Assembly: GCA_018702715.1 (NCBI GenBank)
Contig: JABIYQ010000655.1
Location: forward strand, 1 to 34,797
DNA: 34,797 nt
Source: Desulfobacula sp.
Lineage (GTDB): Bacteria; Desulfobacterota; Desulfobacteria; Desulfobacterales; Desulfobacteraceae
Direction of reading: 5' to 3'
Shown: in pieces, positions 26,946-34,797 of the stretch
How positions within the stretch are numbered: position 1 is the stretch's first letter
How the letters are laid out: the number at the start of each line of letters is the position of its first letter
The notes under the pieces: generated by a model
Seen by the model: the letters and a program-made list of their open reading frames with translations, nothing else
The model's database searches: none
What the model was told of the DNA's origin: nothing
Position numbers and translations under genes: made by a program

Positions 26946-27104
26946 TATCCATTATAAATATCTGATCATCTGTTTTTTTCCAAGTGCACAGCACATGGCT
27001 GCTTTATTTTTTATGTATGATTTCATAACCACCTCCGAATAAACTAAATCGCATAACAGTCAATACTTGATTCCTATCACGCAGGTAATTAATTTTTTTA
27101 TAGA

Positions 27105-27132
27105 TTGACATAATAAGTGCTTGCCTTAGAAT
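27105..27132 (+). promoter_or_regulatory. promoter of the MFS transporter gene
   Basis: TTGACA and TAGAAT are separated by 16 bases. The expected start near 27139 gives a leader of about 55 bases with AAGGAG before ATG 27195, at a rather long spacing of about 14 bases. Confidence 0.55.
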
Positions 27133-27194
27133 AAAGCGCTTGATACACATCAAAGTCGATTGTTTGTATAGTACAAGGAGAAACACAACTTTTA

Positions 27195-28490
27195 ATGAAA
27201 TCAAATAAATTGACCGGGCCGCCCATGACATTGGCCTGGTTTATATGGGGTCTGGGTGCCCTTTTTTATCTGGCCGGGTTTTTCCAGCGGGTAGCCCCGG
27301 CCGTAATGACCCAGGAATTGATGCAGGATTTTAATATCTCTGCCTCGGGTCTGGGCCATCTGTCCGGGTTATATTTTTATGCCTATGTGGCCATGCAGAT
27401 TCCCACGGGAATCCTGGCCGATACGCTGGGCCCAAGAAAACTTTTGACGGCCGGTTGTCTTATTGCAGGTCTGGGCACTTTGCTTTTTGCTCTGTCTCCG
27501 GGATTTTTCTGGGCCGGGCTGGGTCGATTTCTCATAGGTGGATCAGTGGCAGTTGCTTTTGTGGGACTGCTCAAGCTTTCCTCTTTCTGGTTTCCAAAAA
27601 AAATCTATGCCTTTGTTGCAGGCAATGCTTTATCCATAGGTCTTATTGGTGCTGTGACGGCAGGGCCTCCTTTAAGATTACTCATGGATATTTTTGCCTG
27701 GCGTCTGGTCATCAGCGTCACTGGTGTAATGACACTTGTACTGGGTTGTGTGATCTGGCTTGTTGTCAGGGACTCGCCCCAGGAAAAGGGATATACGGGT
27801 TTTACAAAAAGAATATCAAAGCCTGCATCATTTTCTACCAAAAGAATCTGGCAGGATCATTTCAAGATTTTTAAATATCGAAACATCTGGCTTTTGTTTG
27901 TTATTCCCGGTGGAATTGCGGGATGTATCCTTTCTTTTTCCGGTCTGTGGGGGGTTCCCTACCTGATTTCCCACCACGGTTTAACCCCGGCCAGAGCTGC
28001 TTCCCTGACTTCTGTCCTGCTCATTGCCTGGGCCATTGGGTCTCCATTTTTCGGGTGGCTGTCCGATCATTTGAGAAAACGAAAATCTCTGTATCTTGTC
28101 GGGACCATGGTGGTGGCTCTTGGCTGGTCATTGATCCTGTTCAGGGAAAGCCTTTCTCTTTTTCAGTTGATCATGGCCCTTTTTGTTACTGGTTTTTTTT
28201 CCGGTTGCATTATCATCAGTTTTGCCTTTGTCATGGAATCTGTTCCATTATCTTTGTCCGGAACGGCCGCAGGCCTGACCAATATGGGTGTAATGATGGG
28301 GCCTATGCTGCTTCAGCCTTTTGTGGGCAGGATATTGGACTATCATTGGACAGGCCAGATGGTCCAAGGGGTAAGGATTTATTCTCTTGATGCCTATGAA
28401 TTTGGATTTATCCCCATGATGGTATGGATTATTGTATCTGTTTTGCTCCTGTTTTTTACCAAAGAAACCAACTGCCGCCAGATGGCCTGA
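27195..28490 (+). CDS. MFS family transporter
   Basis: A 431-residue inner-membrane transporter of the major facilitator superfamily with about twelve helices. The loop between helices 2 and 3 carries the family motif as GILADTLGPRKLL near residue 77, and FGWLSDHLRKRK is its counterpart in the second half near residue 285. The N terminus FFQRVAPAVMTQELMQDFNIS is like that of organic-anion and sugar-acid transporters. Substrate unknown. The leader has a good promoter. The gap to the next gene is 27 bases, so the two transporters may share a transcript. The GC-richer look of this region relative to the LPS operon is a visual impression only. Confidence 0.88.
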   Translation: MKSNKLTGPPMTLAWFIWGLGALFYLAGFFQRVAPAVMTQELMQDFNISASGLGHLSGLYFYAYVAMQIPTGILADTLGPRKLLTAGCLIAGLGTLLFALSPGFFWAGLGRFLIGGSVAVAFVGLLKLSSFWFPKKIYAFVAGNALSIGLIGAVTAGPPLRLLMDIFAWRLVISVTGVMTLVLGCVIWLVVRDSPQEKGYTGFTKRISKPASFSTKRIWQDHFKIFKYRNIWLLFVIPGGIAGCILSFSGLWGVPYLISHHGLTPARAASLTSVLLIAWAIGSPFFGWLSDHLRKRKSLYLVGTMVVALGWSLILFRESLSLFQLIMALFVTGFFSGCIIISFAFVMESVPLSLSGTAAGLTNMGVMMGPMLLQPFVGRILDYHWTGQMVQGVRIYSLDAYEFGFIPMMVWIIVSVLLLFFTKETNCRQMA

Positions 28491-28517
28491 ACAGGCCTTT
28501 GCACAAAGGAAAAAGTA

Positions 28518-29438
28518 TTGAATCAAGAACCATATAGATCTAAAACCCTTTTGTATTTGTTTATGGTGCTTCATGTGCTTGGTGCAGCCGGCACATTTAT
28601 TCTCAGCAAAGCTGCAGCTACAAGTTTTGCTGACCCCTTGGTTTTGACCTTTACCCGGGGTATTGGGTGTGCTGTTATTTTTCTTATATTTACGGGTTGG
28701 AAAATCCCTAAACCTGATTTTACCTTAAAAGAATGGGCAAGGCTCCTGATGCTGGGGATTTTGCTGGTCCCTTTGAATCAATATTGTTTTTTAAAAGGTC
28801 TTGAGCTTTCTGTTCCAGGCCATTCCGCACTTATCTATGCCATGACCCCCATTGGAGTTCTTTTACTTTCAAGTGGCCTGGCCGGAAATATGCCTTCTTT
28901 CATGAAACTTTCCGGGGTTGTTATTGCATTTTCAGGTGTCATGGTTGTTTTAAGACCATGGGAATCAGGTGCCCAGCTCAGTGAGCTGAGAATAGGCGAT
29001 CTATGGCTTATCGGCGCTGTTTTTTGCTGGGTGGTGTATACGATAATGGCAAGTGATATTATCAGGAAAAAGAATGCACTGACAGTAACTGCCTGGAGCC
29101 TTATTCTGGGTGTTCTCGTCATGCTTCCCATGGCGGCAAAACCAATGATGACCTTTGATTTTTCTGCTGTTTCAAATGCGGGATGGTTCGGACTCGGATA
29201 TATGGTTGTTATCACAAGTGTTGTGATGATGATATTGTGGAATATTCTTTTGCAGCACCTGACACCGGTCCAGGTGGCAATTACAACAAATGCCCAACCG
29301 CTTGCAACAACCCTTCTTGTGGCAGTCTTTTCTGTAGCAGGATTTCTTCAGGGTGACCAGGATCTGGGTCTAATGTTTATTCTTGGCATGGTGTTATCTA
29401 TTTCAGGTGTAATTATTACCCAGAAAGCCCGGGATTAA
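28518..29438 (+). CDS. EamA/DMT family transporter
   Basis: A 306-residue protein with ten predicted membrane helices in two EamA repeats, the layout of drug/metabolite transporters. Repeat one starts near residue 10 (LYLFMVLHVLGAAGTFILSKAA) and contains PLNQYCFLKGLELSVPGHSALIYAMTPIGVLLL; repeat two begins near residue 155 and contains VQVAITTNAQPLATTLLVAVF. Translation probably starts at TTG 28518, preceded by AAAGGAAAA; ATG 28563 is an alternative that would remove 15 residues. Members export amino acids, purines or other metabolites; nothing here fixes the substrate. The stop is followed by a T-run without a clear hairpin. Confidence 0.87.
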   Translation: MNQEPYRSKTLLYLFMVLHVLGAAGTFILSKAAATSFADPLVLTFTRGIGCAVIFLIFTGWKIPKPDFTLKEWARLLMLGILLVPLNQYCFLKGLELSVPGHSALIYAMTPIGVLLLSSGLAGNMPSFMKLSGVVIAFSGVMVVLRPWESGAQLSELRIGDLWLIGAVFCWVVYTIMASDIIRKKNALTVTAWSLILGVLVMLPMAAKPMMTFDFSAVSNAGWFGLGYMVVITSVVMMILWNILLQHLTPVQVAITTNAQPLATTLLVAVFSVAGFLQGDQDLGLMFILGMVLSISGVIITQKARD

Positions 29439-29528
29439 TTTTTTTTAACACAGGGAAAGGACTTTGGTTTAGTCGGTCCGGATACTGATTCTTAATAGAA
29501 ATTCGCATGAAAATGAAGGGCAAAAAAA

Positions 29529-29556
29529 TTGACTTTAGGCAGTCAAGTACTAATAT
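29529..29556 (+). promoter_or_regulatory. promoter with overlapping inverted repeat before the radical SAM gene
   Basis: TTGACT and TAATAT are 16 bases apart. The -35 is also the left arm of a perfect inverted repeat, TTGACT-TTAGGC-AGTCAA (29529-29546), which could be a repressor site. Start near 29563, leader about 74 bases. Confidence 0.5.
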
Positions 29557-29636
29557 GTAAGAAATAGAATGTTGTGAAGGTTATAGTGGATTGAATGTGA
29601 ATGTGACAAAAAAATATACAGGTGTAAAGTTTTACC

Positions 29637-30797
29637 ATGGAAAAGAAAAAATTAGATCAATATAAAGGATTTGAACAGGGTCCCATTCGTCCTCCCAGTG
29701 AAGCAAGCAGTCTTTTAATTCGTCTTACGCGAAATTGTCCCTGGAACCGGTGTTCATTTTGCAGTGTGTATAAAAGAGGGAAATTTTCTTTAAGGTCAGT
29801 TGAAAATATTATTAAAGATATTGATACTTTGTGTGGCTATATTAAAGGGGTCAAACAGCTTGTCAAGCCGGGCGGGTATGCCGATAGCAAGGTATTTAAC
29901 ACCCTTTATAATTCTTTTGAAGAAAAGGACCGGGGGGCGTTTAATGCTGCCATGAATTTTTATGCATCAGGAATGAAATCTATTTTTCTACAGGATGCCA
30001 ATTCTTTAATCATGAAGCCGGATGATCTGGTGTTTGTGCTTGAACATATAAAAAAATGTTTTCCCCATGTGGACAGGGTCACATCTTATGCAAGAAGCCA
30101 TACCATTGTTCGAATTAAACAGGATGATTTGAAACGAATGGCAGATGCAGGCTTAAACCGCATCCATGTGGGCATGGAATCCGGATCTGATACAGTGTTA
30201 AAGAAAATCAATAAAGGTGCCACCAAAGCCGATCATATAAAAGCGGGCCTTAAGATAAAAAAAGCTGGAATGGAATTGTCTGAATATGTAATGCCGGGTC
30301 TTGGCGGTATCGAATATTCCATAGAGCATGCTTTAGAAACAGCTTCTGCTCTCAACGCTATTAATCCTGATTTTATCAGGATCAGGACTCTGGCACTGAC
30401 AAATGGAACTACTCTTGCCAAAGAGGCGGAACAAGGAGAGTTTGAAAAACCCTCTGACGCAATGATGGCCAAGGAGTTAAGACTTTTTATAGAAAGCCTT
30501 GACGGGATTGATTCCTATATTAAAAGTGATCATATTTTAAACCTGTTTGAGACGGTTAATGGAAAACTGCCCAAAGATAAAGAAAAAATGATTGGTATTA
30601 TCGATCAATTTTTTGATCTTGAACCGGAAAAAAGGGTTTTATATCAGATAGGCAGACGGATGGGATTTTTTAGAGGACCTGATGAAATAGATACAAGCCC
30701 CCACCTTGAAAAGGTAGAGCAGGCCTGTAAGAATTACGGGGTGACGCCACAAAATGTTGATTCAGTGATTGATGAATTGATGAAGCGTTTTGTGTGA
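29637..30797 (+). CDS. radical SAM protein of unknown function
   Basis: A 386-residue radical SAM enzyme. The iron-sulfur motif is TRNCPWNRCSFCSVYK, with Cys34, Cys39 and Cys42, that is CX4CX2C instead of the usual CX3CX2C. Other core features are a SAM-binding strand in VTSYARSHTIVR near residue 155, HVGMESGSDTVLKKINKGATK near 187 and a long C-terminal helical part ending in a GVTPQNVDSVIDELMKRF tail. A family with NCPWNxCxFC is common in anaerobes as I recall, but I know of no assigned reaction. ATG follows an AGGTG site. Its stop lies inside the first codons of hemW, so the two genes are translated together. Confidence 0.85.
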   Translation: MEKKKLDQYKGFEQGPIRPPSEASSLLIRLTRNCPWNRCSFCSVYKRGKFSLRSVENIIKDIDTLCGYIKGVKQLVKPGGYADSKVFNTLYNSFEEKDRGAFNAAMNFYASGMKSIFLQDANSLIMKPDDLVFVLEHIKKCFPHVDRVTSYARSHTIVRIKQDDLKRMADAGLNRIHVGMESGSDTVLKKINKGATKADHIKAGLKIKKAGMELSEYVMPGLGGIEYSIEHALETASALNAINPDFIRIRTLALTNGTTLAKEAEQGEFEKPSDAMMAKELRLFIESLDGIDSYIKSDHILNLFETVNGKLPKDKEKMIGIIDQFFDLEPEKRVLYQIGRRMGFFRGPDEIDTSPHLEKVEQACKNYGVTPQNVDSVIDELMKRFV

Positions 30798-31932
30798 TCC
30801 AAAATCCATTTATATCCATATTCCATTTTGTGTTAAAAAATGTGGCTATTGTGATTTTTTTTCAAATACCGATCTTTCATTGATTCCGGATTATATTCTT
30901 GCCCTTCAAAACGAGATTAAAAAAAGGGCAGACTCAGAAGATAAAATTGATACCATATACTTTGGCGGTGGAACCCCCTCTCTTCTGAGCGTCAAAGATG
31001 TTGACACGCTTTTACATACCATTACAGACACATTCAAAGTTTGTCGCGATGTTGAAATCACTTTTGAAGTTAACCCTGGAACTAGTAATTTAAATGACTT
31101 AAGGCAATTAAAAAAAATCGGGATAAACAGGCTCAGCATTGGTGCCCAGTCATTTAACGAGGATAAACTTAGATTTTTAACCCGGATACATTCAGCCGAA
31201 CAGTCAATCAAAATAATTAATGAGGCCCAAAAAGCAGGGTTTGATAATATCAGCCTAGATTTCATCTATGGACTTTATTTTGAAACACAAACCATATGGA
31301 GAAAAGACTTGGAACAGGCAATTGGAATGACACCATCACATCTGTCCTGCTATATGCTCACCATTGAACCGGGTACTGCCTTTAATCAAAAAATTCAAAA
31401 AGGCCTTTTTAAACCGCTTGGGAATAAGGCCATGTCAATTATGTTTAAAAATACTATAACATTTTTGAATAATAACAATTATGAGCATTATGAAATTTCA
31501 AATTTTTCAAAGGGAAGACAAAACAGATCAAGACACAATTCAAGATATTGGGACATGACACCTTATTATGGGTTTGGAGCAGCAGCACATTCCTATGATG
31601 GAAAAACAAGATCCTGGAATCCTAAAAGCATAGGCAAATATATAAAGGATTTGGATTCAGGCCGACTTCCCGTTGAAGAAGATGAAACGCTTACCAAAAA
31701 CCAGTTAATGATGGAAATGATAATGCTCAGGCTTCGCACCCTTGAAGGCCTGGATATTGCTAAATTTCAAACCTTGTTTCATGATTCCTTTGAAAACAGG
31801 TATAAAGATATCCTGGAACCAATTCTTGGAGAGTCTTTAGGAATTATCAACGATCAACGATTTGCACTCACCCTGGAAGGAAAAATCCGCCTGGACAGTA
31901 TTGTGGAAGCGTTTGCTGAAAAGACCCTTTAG
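30790..31932 (+). CDS. hemW: HemW-like radical SAM heme chaperone (coproporphyrinogen oxidase-like)
   Basis: A 380-residue protein of the HemN/HemW family. The cluster motif is HIPFCVKKCGYCDF, with Cys14, Cys18 and Cys21 and a Phe at the position where HemN-type oxidases have a fourth Cys, which favours the heme chaperone HemW. Next come DTIYFGGGTPSLL near residue 56, EVNPGT, RLSIGAQSFNEDKL near 118 and SLDFIYGL near 158. The C-terminal HemW domain with GFGAAAHSY is complete. TTG 30790 is the likely start, overlapping the upstream stop by eight bases; no strong ribosome-binding site is seen, consistent with coupling. Its 3' end overlaps the convergent selB by four bases. Confidence 0.9.
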   Translation: MCDPKSIYIHIPFCVKKCGYCDFFSNTDLSLIPDYILALQNEIKKRADSEDKIDTIYFGGGTPSLLSVKDVDTLLHTITDTFKVCRDVEITFEVNPGTSNLNDLRQLKKIGINRLSIGAQSFNEDKLRFLTRIHSAEQSIKIINEAQKAGFDNISLDFIYGLYFETQTIWRKDLEQAIGMTPSHLSCYMLTIEPGTAFNQKIQKGLFKPLGNKAMSIMFKNTITFLNNNNYEHYEISNFSKGRQNRSRHNSRYWDMTPYYGFGAAAHSYDGKTRSWNPKSIGKYIKDLDSGRLPVEEDETLTKNQLMMEMIMLRLRTLEGLDIAKFQTLFHDSFENRYKDILEPILGESLGIINDQRFALTLEGKIRLDSIVEAFAEKTL

Positions 31933-33848
31933 GTTTTTCGTCTCAACTGCCGCGTATCACCCACCCTTATGGTCAGATTTATGGAATCAAAGTATTCAAT
32001 TAAGGGAATGACATATTTTCTTGACACATTGCCTGTCATGCCTTTGAAATCAGGCGTGGTGATGGATTCTTTTTCTTTTAGGAAGTTGACCAGCTTTTGT
32101 TTGAGGTCATCTATTTTTTGGGCATTAAAGTAAAGATCATCCTTTGTTTTTACAATGGATTTTTCATCAATCAACATATGAAGAACATCTATAGCATTTT
32201 TTTTGTCCAGGTTAAGATCCTGGCAGATGGTCCTAAAGAAGGGGGGTGTCAGGCCTGATGCCTGATAGATTTTGTAGATTTTTTCTTTTACTTCGTGCTG
32301 ATCAACCTTGAGTGCTACTTTGTGGGCAGACAATTTTACAATGTTTTTGTCAAGAATAATGAAATTTTCCTTGGACAGTTTTGTAAAAAGAATATTAAAA
32401 AACTTAGTATCATCAACATATTGAAATTTGGATTTTAGCTCCTGCGTCGGCATGCCTTCTTTTAACGGATTTTGGGCATGATAGGCTGTAAGTTTTTGTA
32501 TGAGTTTTTCTTTAAAGTCTTCAAATACGTCACCATTAACAAACTTTTGCCTTTCTTTATCCGTTTGTATGACCTGCTGTTTGGCAAGCATTTTCTGTAA
32601 AGTTATGGTCAGCTTTTTATCCGGGATATTGGTCATGACACGCAGTTGGGAAAATAACAACCCCTGGTATCCTTTTAAGGACAGAAAAAATAAAATTGTT
32701 TGTTCATTATCACCCAGGAGTAAATTTTCCAGTCCCTGAATAACAGTTTTATCAAACAGCTTGTGCTTTTGAGAAGCTGGATTTAATATATCTCCGCCAC
32801 CAATTGTTTTGACGGGTGAATAACTCCTTATTACATATCTGTCATCCTTGATACAACATACGGGAGACTCTAAGCGAAATTGAACACAGGCTTCATCTCC
32901 AGGTAAAAGTTCTTTCCTGTCAAGTAGAATAAGATACCCCAGTATCTCACTTGTTCCTGAATGAAACCTTATTCTTGTCCGGTTTTTTGCAGGCTTTGTA
33001 TTGCTTTTTAAATAAAGGAAATGTGCATCCAGCATATAGCTTTCAATCAAAGTGTCGGGAGTAGACAGAATATCTCCGCGGCTGACTGATTCTTTATCAA
33101 GTCCCTGAAAGTTGATGGCTGTCCGGGTTCCAGGACCTGCTGTTTGTACACCTGAACTGTGAACCTGGATTCCCCTGACTTTTGATACAATCTGTTTTGG
33201 ATAGACCATGATGTCATTTCCAACCTTTATACTGCCGGAAGCAAGGGTTCCTGTAATCACAGTGCCAAATCCTTTCATTGAAAACACACGGTCCACGGGC
33301 AGTCTGAAAATTGAGGAGAATTTTCTTTCAGGAAGGTTGCAGCAGATTGATTCAAGGGTTTTGATAAATTCATCCAACCCCTCATTTGTGACAGAGGAAA
33401 CAGGGACAATTGGCTTGTCTTCAAGAAAAGTCCCCTGTACAAAATCGTTGATATCATCAAGGGCAAGCTCTAAAAGATCCTGGTCCACCATATCTATTTT
33501 AGTCAGGGCCACCATGCCATGCTCAATCCCCATGAGATTGCAGATTTCCATGTGTTCCCTTGTCTGGGGCATGACTCCCTCATCTGCTGCGATCACCATT
33601 GTGACCACATCAATCCCGCTGGAACCGGCAACCATATTTTTTACAAATTTCTCATGGCCCGGCATATCCACGATGCCTAAATGCTGACCATTGGGAAGAT
33701 CAAGCAGGGCAAACCCAAGTTCAATGGTAATACCTCTTTCTTTTTCCTCTTTGAGCCGGTCTGTTTCAATCCCTGTTAATGCTTTTACAAGGCTTGTTTT
33801 ACCATGGTCAATGTGTCCTGCCGTTCCTAGAATGATATTTTTTTCCAA
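31929..33848 (-). CDS. selB: selenocysteine-specific elongation factor SelB
   Basis: Delivers Sec-tRNA to UGA codons marked by a SECIS hairpin. The 639-residue protein has an EF-Tu-like GTPase domain: G1 as [10 protein letters not shown] (residues 11-20), the [11 protein letters not shown] switch, G3 as DMPGHEKF (61-68) and TKID (116-119). Two beta-barrel domains follow, with [17 protein letters not shown] near residue 205, and the C-terminal 270 residues hold the winged-helix repeats that bind mRNA. The length matches complete SelB. A small membrane protein gene lies 14 bases upstream and shares the promoter. selA, selC and selD are not in the window, but the selenoprotein at 4006 is a probable client. 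Confidence 0.96.
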   Translation of the reverse strand: MEKNIILGTAGHIDHGKTSLVKALTGIETDRLKEEKERGITIELGFALLDLPNGQHLGIVDMPGHEKFVKNMVAGSSGIDVVTMVIAADEGVMPQTREHMEICNLMGIEHGMVALTKIDMVDQDLLELALDDINDFVQGTFLEDKPIVPVSSVTNEGLDEFIKTLESICCNLPERKFSSIFRLPVDRVFSMKGFGTVITGTLASGSIKVGNDIMVYPKQIVSKVRGIQVHSSGVQTAGPGTRTAINFQGLDKESVSRGDILSTPDTLIESYMLDAHFLYLKSNTKPAKNRTRIRFHSGTSEILGYLILLDRKELLPGDEACVQFRLESPVCCIKDDRYVIRSYSPVKTIGGGDILNPASQKHKLFDKTVIQGLENLLLGDNEQTILFFLSLKGYQGLLFSQLRVMTNIPDKKLTITLQKMLAKQQVIQTDKERQKFVNGDVFEDFKEKLIQKLTAYHAQNPLKEGMPTQELKSKFQYVDDTKFFNILFTKLSKENFIILDKNIVKLSAHKVALKVDQHEVKEKIYKIYQASGLTPPFFRTICQDLNLDKKNAIDVLHMLIDEKSIVKTKDDLYFNAQKIDDLKQKLVNFLKEKESITTPDFKGMTGNVSRKYVIPLIEYFDSINLTIRVGDTRQLRRKT

Positions 33849-33862
33849 TTGTAAAAATAGTC

Positions 33863-34042
33863 CTAAATTTTATTTATTTTCTTTTTTTTGAAAAATGCCA
33901 TGACATAGGCAAGGGCAACCAGAATTAAGCCGGCTCCAACGCCATGAAAAATACTCCATTCCGGTCTGAACAATCGGATAATCATGATACCAAATACAAG
34001 GCCTAAAATAAGCCTGACAACAAATATTAAAAAAGCATTCAT
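33863..34042 (-). CDS. small membrane protein upstream of selB
   Basis: I set the start at ATG 34042 (59 residues, [15 protein letters not shown]), which follows an AAAGGAAC ribosome-binding site; the track start at 34138 would lie upstream of the likely promoter. Two membrane helices are predicted (about 3-22 and 30-50), with a basic tail KKKKINK on the cytoplasmic side. I do not recognise the family. It lies 14 bases before selB on the same strand, so the pair is probably cotranscribed, but nothing ties it to selenium use. Confidence 0.65.
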   Translation of the reverse strand: MNAFLIFVVRLILGLVFGIMIIRLFRPEWSIFHGVGAGLILVALAYVMAFFKKKKINKI

Positions 34043-34079
34043 AACCAAAGTTCCTTTGATGAGATATTTATACGCAAGG

Positions 34080-34108
34080 ATAATAGTCAAACAACGGTTC
34101 AAGGTCAA
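34080..34108 (-). promoter_or_regulatory. promoter of the small membrane protein-selB operon
   Basis: On the minus strand TTGACC and TATTAT are separated by exactly 17 bases. The expected start near 34073 gives a leader of about 30 bases before ATG 34042. Confidence 0.6.
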
Positions 34109-34149
34109 TGTAAAATATAGTTGCTGATTCCGATGCAAAGAAAAAAGTG

Positions 34150-34178
34150 TTGAAAAATAGATCCAATTCTGATAGTTA
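34150..34178 (+). promoter_or_regulatory. promoter of tRNA-His
   Basis: TTGAAA and TAGTTA are 17 bases apart and the expected start near 34185 lies a few bases before the mature tRNA. Confidence 0.5.
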
Positions 34179-34193
34179 AGGAAAGTTTTTGAG

Positions 34194-34269
<76 letters not shown>

Positions 34270-34303
34270 TTTATTAATCTTTATGTAAAGATTGTTCATT
34301 AAC

Positions 34304-34340
34304 ACCCGAAGCTCAAAAGAATTGAGAATCGGGTTTTTTT
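34304..34340 (+). terminator. rho-independent terminator after tRNA-His
   Basis: CCCGA and TCGGG form the outer stem and CTCAA and TTGAG the inner stem around a short AAGAA loop, with a small internal mismatch between, followed by a run of seven T. Confidence 0.8.
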
Positions 34341-34385
34341 GATTATGGAGAAAGCTAAAAACTACCAATCAAGGAGACCGTTAAA

Positions 34386-34797
34386 ATGTTCTCAACCAAA
34401 AGAGCCTTTGGGATATTAATTTTGCTAATTTTGCTATTTTCCCCCTGTCTTGTTTTTGCCCAGGATTTGTCCAAGGAATTAAAAGAAGGATTATATGCTC
34501 AATTTGATACCAGTAAGGGACAGATTGTCTGTGTACTGTATTATAAACAAGCTCCTGTCACTGTTATCAATTTTGCAGGACTGGCTCTTGGGACAATTGC
34601 CCCGAAAAACAGCCCTTCAAAGAAATATTATGATGGCCTTATTTTCCACAGGGTGATCAAAGATTTTATGATTCAGGGTGGTGACCCTACAGGGACAGGC
34701 AGAGGTGGCCCTGGATATAGGTTTCCTGATGAGTTTGTTGACCAATTAAAACATGATTCTCCCGGGATTCTTTCCATGGCCAATGCAGGACCTGGAA
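34386..34797 (+). CDS. exported cyclophilin-type peptidyl-prolyl isomerase, 3' end missing
   Basis: Not in the ORF track because it runs off the right edge. From ATG 34386, preceded by AAGGAG, 137 codons are open. A signal peptide ([18 protein letters not shown], cleavage before QD) directs the protein out of the cytoplasm, so it should act on folding in the periplasm. The mature part has the cyclophilin core: [28 protein letters not shown] with the catalytic Arg in [18 protein letters not shown] and SMANAGP. The remaining part lies beyond the window. The family assignment is firm; whether it is PpiA-like or carries an extra domain cannot be seen. Confidence 0.92.
   Translation, partial: MFSTKRAFGILILLILLFSPCLVFAQDLSKELKEGLYAQFDTSKGQIVCVLYYKQAPVTVINFAGLALGTIAPKNSPSKKYYDGLIFHRVIKDFMIQGGDPTGTGRGGPGYRFPDEFVDQLKHDSPGILSMANAGPG

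Noticed and set aside
27923-28390. 155-codon open frame within the MFS gene
   Set aside because: Rich in Cys, Phe and Ser with no motif, and overlaps a clear transporter frame on the same strand. Shadow frame.
33208-33687. 159-codon plus-strand frame inside selB
   Set aside because: Antisense shadow of the GTPase and barrel domains; no ribosome-binding site or recognisable product.

Overview
The window reads as a moderately AT-rich piece of a Gram-negative chromosome. The best fit is a strictly anaerobic, sulfate-reducing deltaproteobacterium of the Desulfobacteraceae/Desulfobacula type. That placement is an inference from the gene set (lipid A and heptose-core genes, a HesB-like selenoprotein with in-frame UGA, SelB, HemW) and from general composition; no database search was possible.

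Layout. (1) 1-2345: end of a small cupin gene, then two co-directional genes of unknown function. (2) 2385-5169: NADP-type glutamate dehydrogenase (minus), an IscA/HesB-like selenoprotein that the ORF track splits at its UGA codon (plus, own promoter, SECIS-like hairpin and strong terminator), and thiamine pyrophosphokinase (minus). (3) 5264-18983: a tightly packed thirteen-gene plus-strand run for building and exporting lipopolysaccharide: lptF, lptG, waaA, lpxK, an LpxL-type acyltransferase, two heptosyltransferases, two GT2 glycosyltransferases, a polytopic GT-C-like protein, a GT2-GtrA fusion and two methyltransferases. (4) 24238-19005: a convergent minus-strand operon, kdnA-kdnB-kdsB-GT4-methyltransferase, which by family assignment makes and activates 8-amino-8-deoxy-Kdo (Kdo8N). 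Regions 3 and 4 together look like one LPS inner-core locus whose Kdo unit is probably the amino sugar form.

(5) 24254-27194 is more loosely organised: a 12-bp tandem repeat in the kdnA leader, a DUF2889-like gene, a 650-bp gene-free stretch with possible decayed coding fragments, a periplasmic alpha-carbonic anhydrase, and a pirin gene reduced to its two ends. (6) 27195-31932: an MFS and an EamA/DMT transporter, an uncharacterised radical SAM protein with a CX4CX2C cluster motif, and HemW. (7) 33848-31929: SelB, preceded by a small membrane protein under a good promoter; then tRNA-His(GTG) with encoded CCA and its own terminator, and the start of an exported cyclophilin running off the right edge.

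Most notable are the recoded HesB-like selenoprotein together with its dedicated elongation factor SelB, the Kdo8N operon facing the LPS core operon, and the adjacent pair that resembles a condensed GtrABC glycosylation module. I did not see CRISPR arrays, intact insertion sequences or phage genes.
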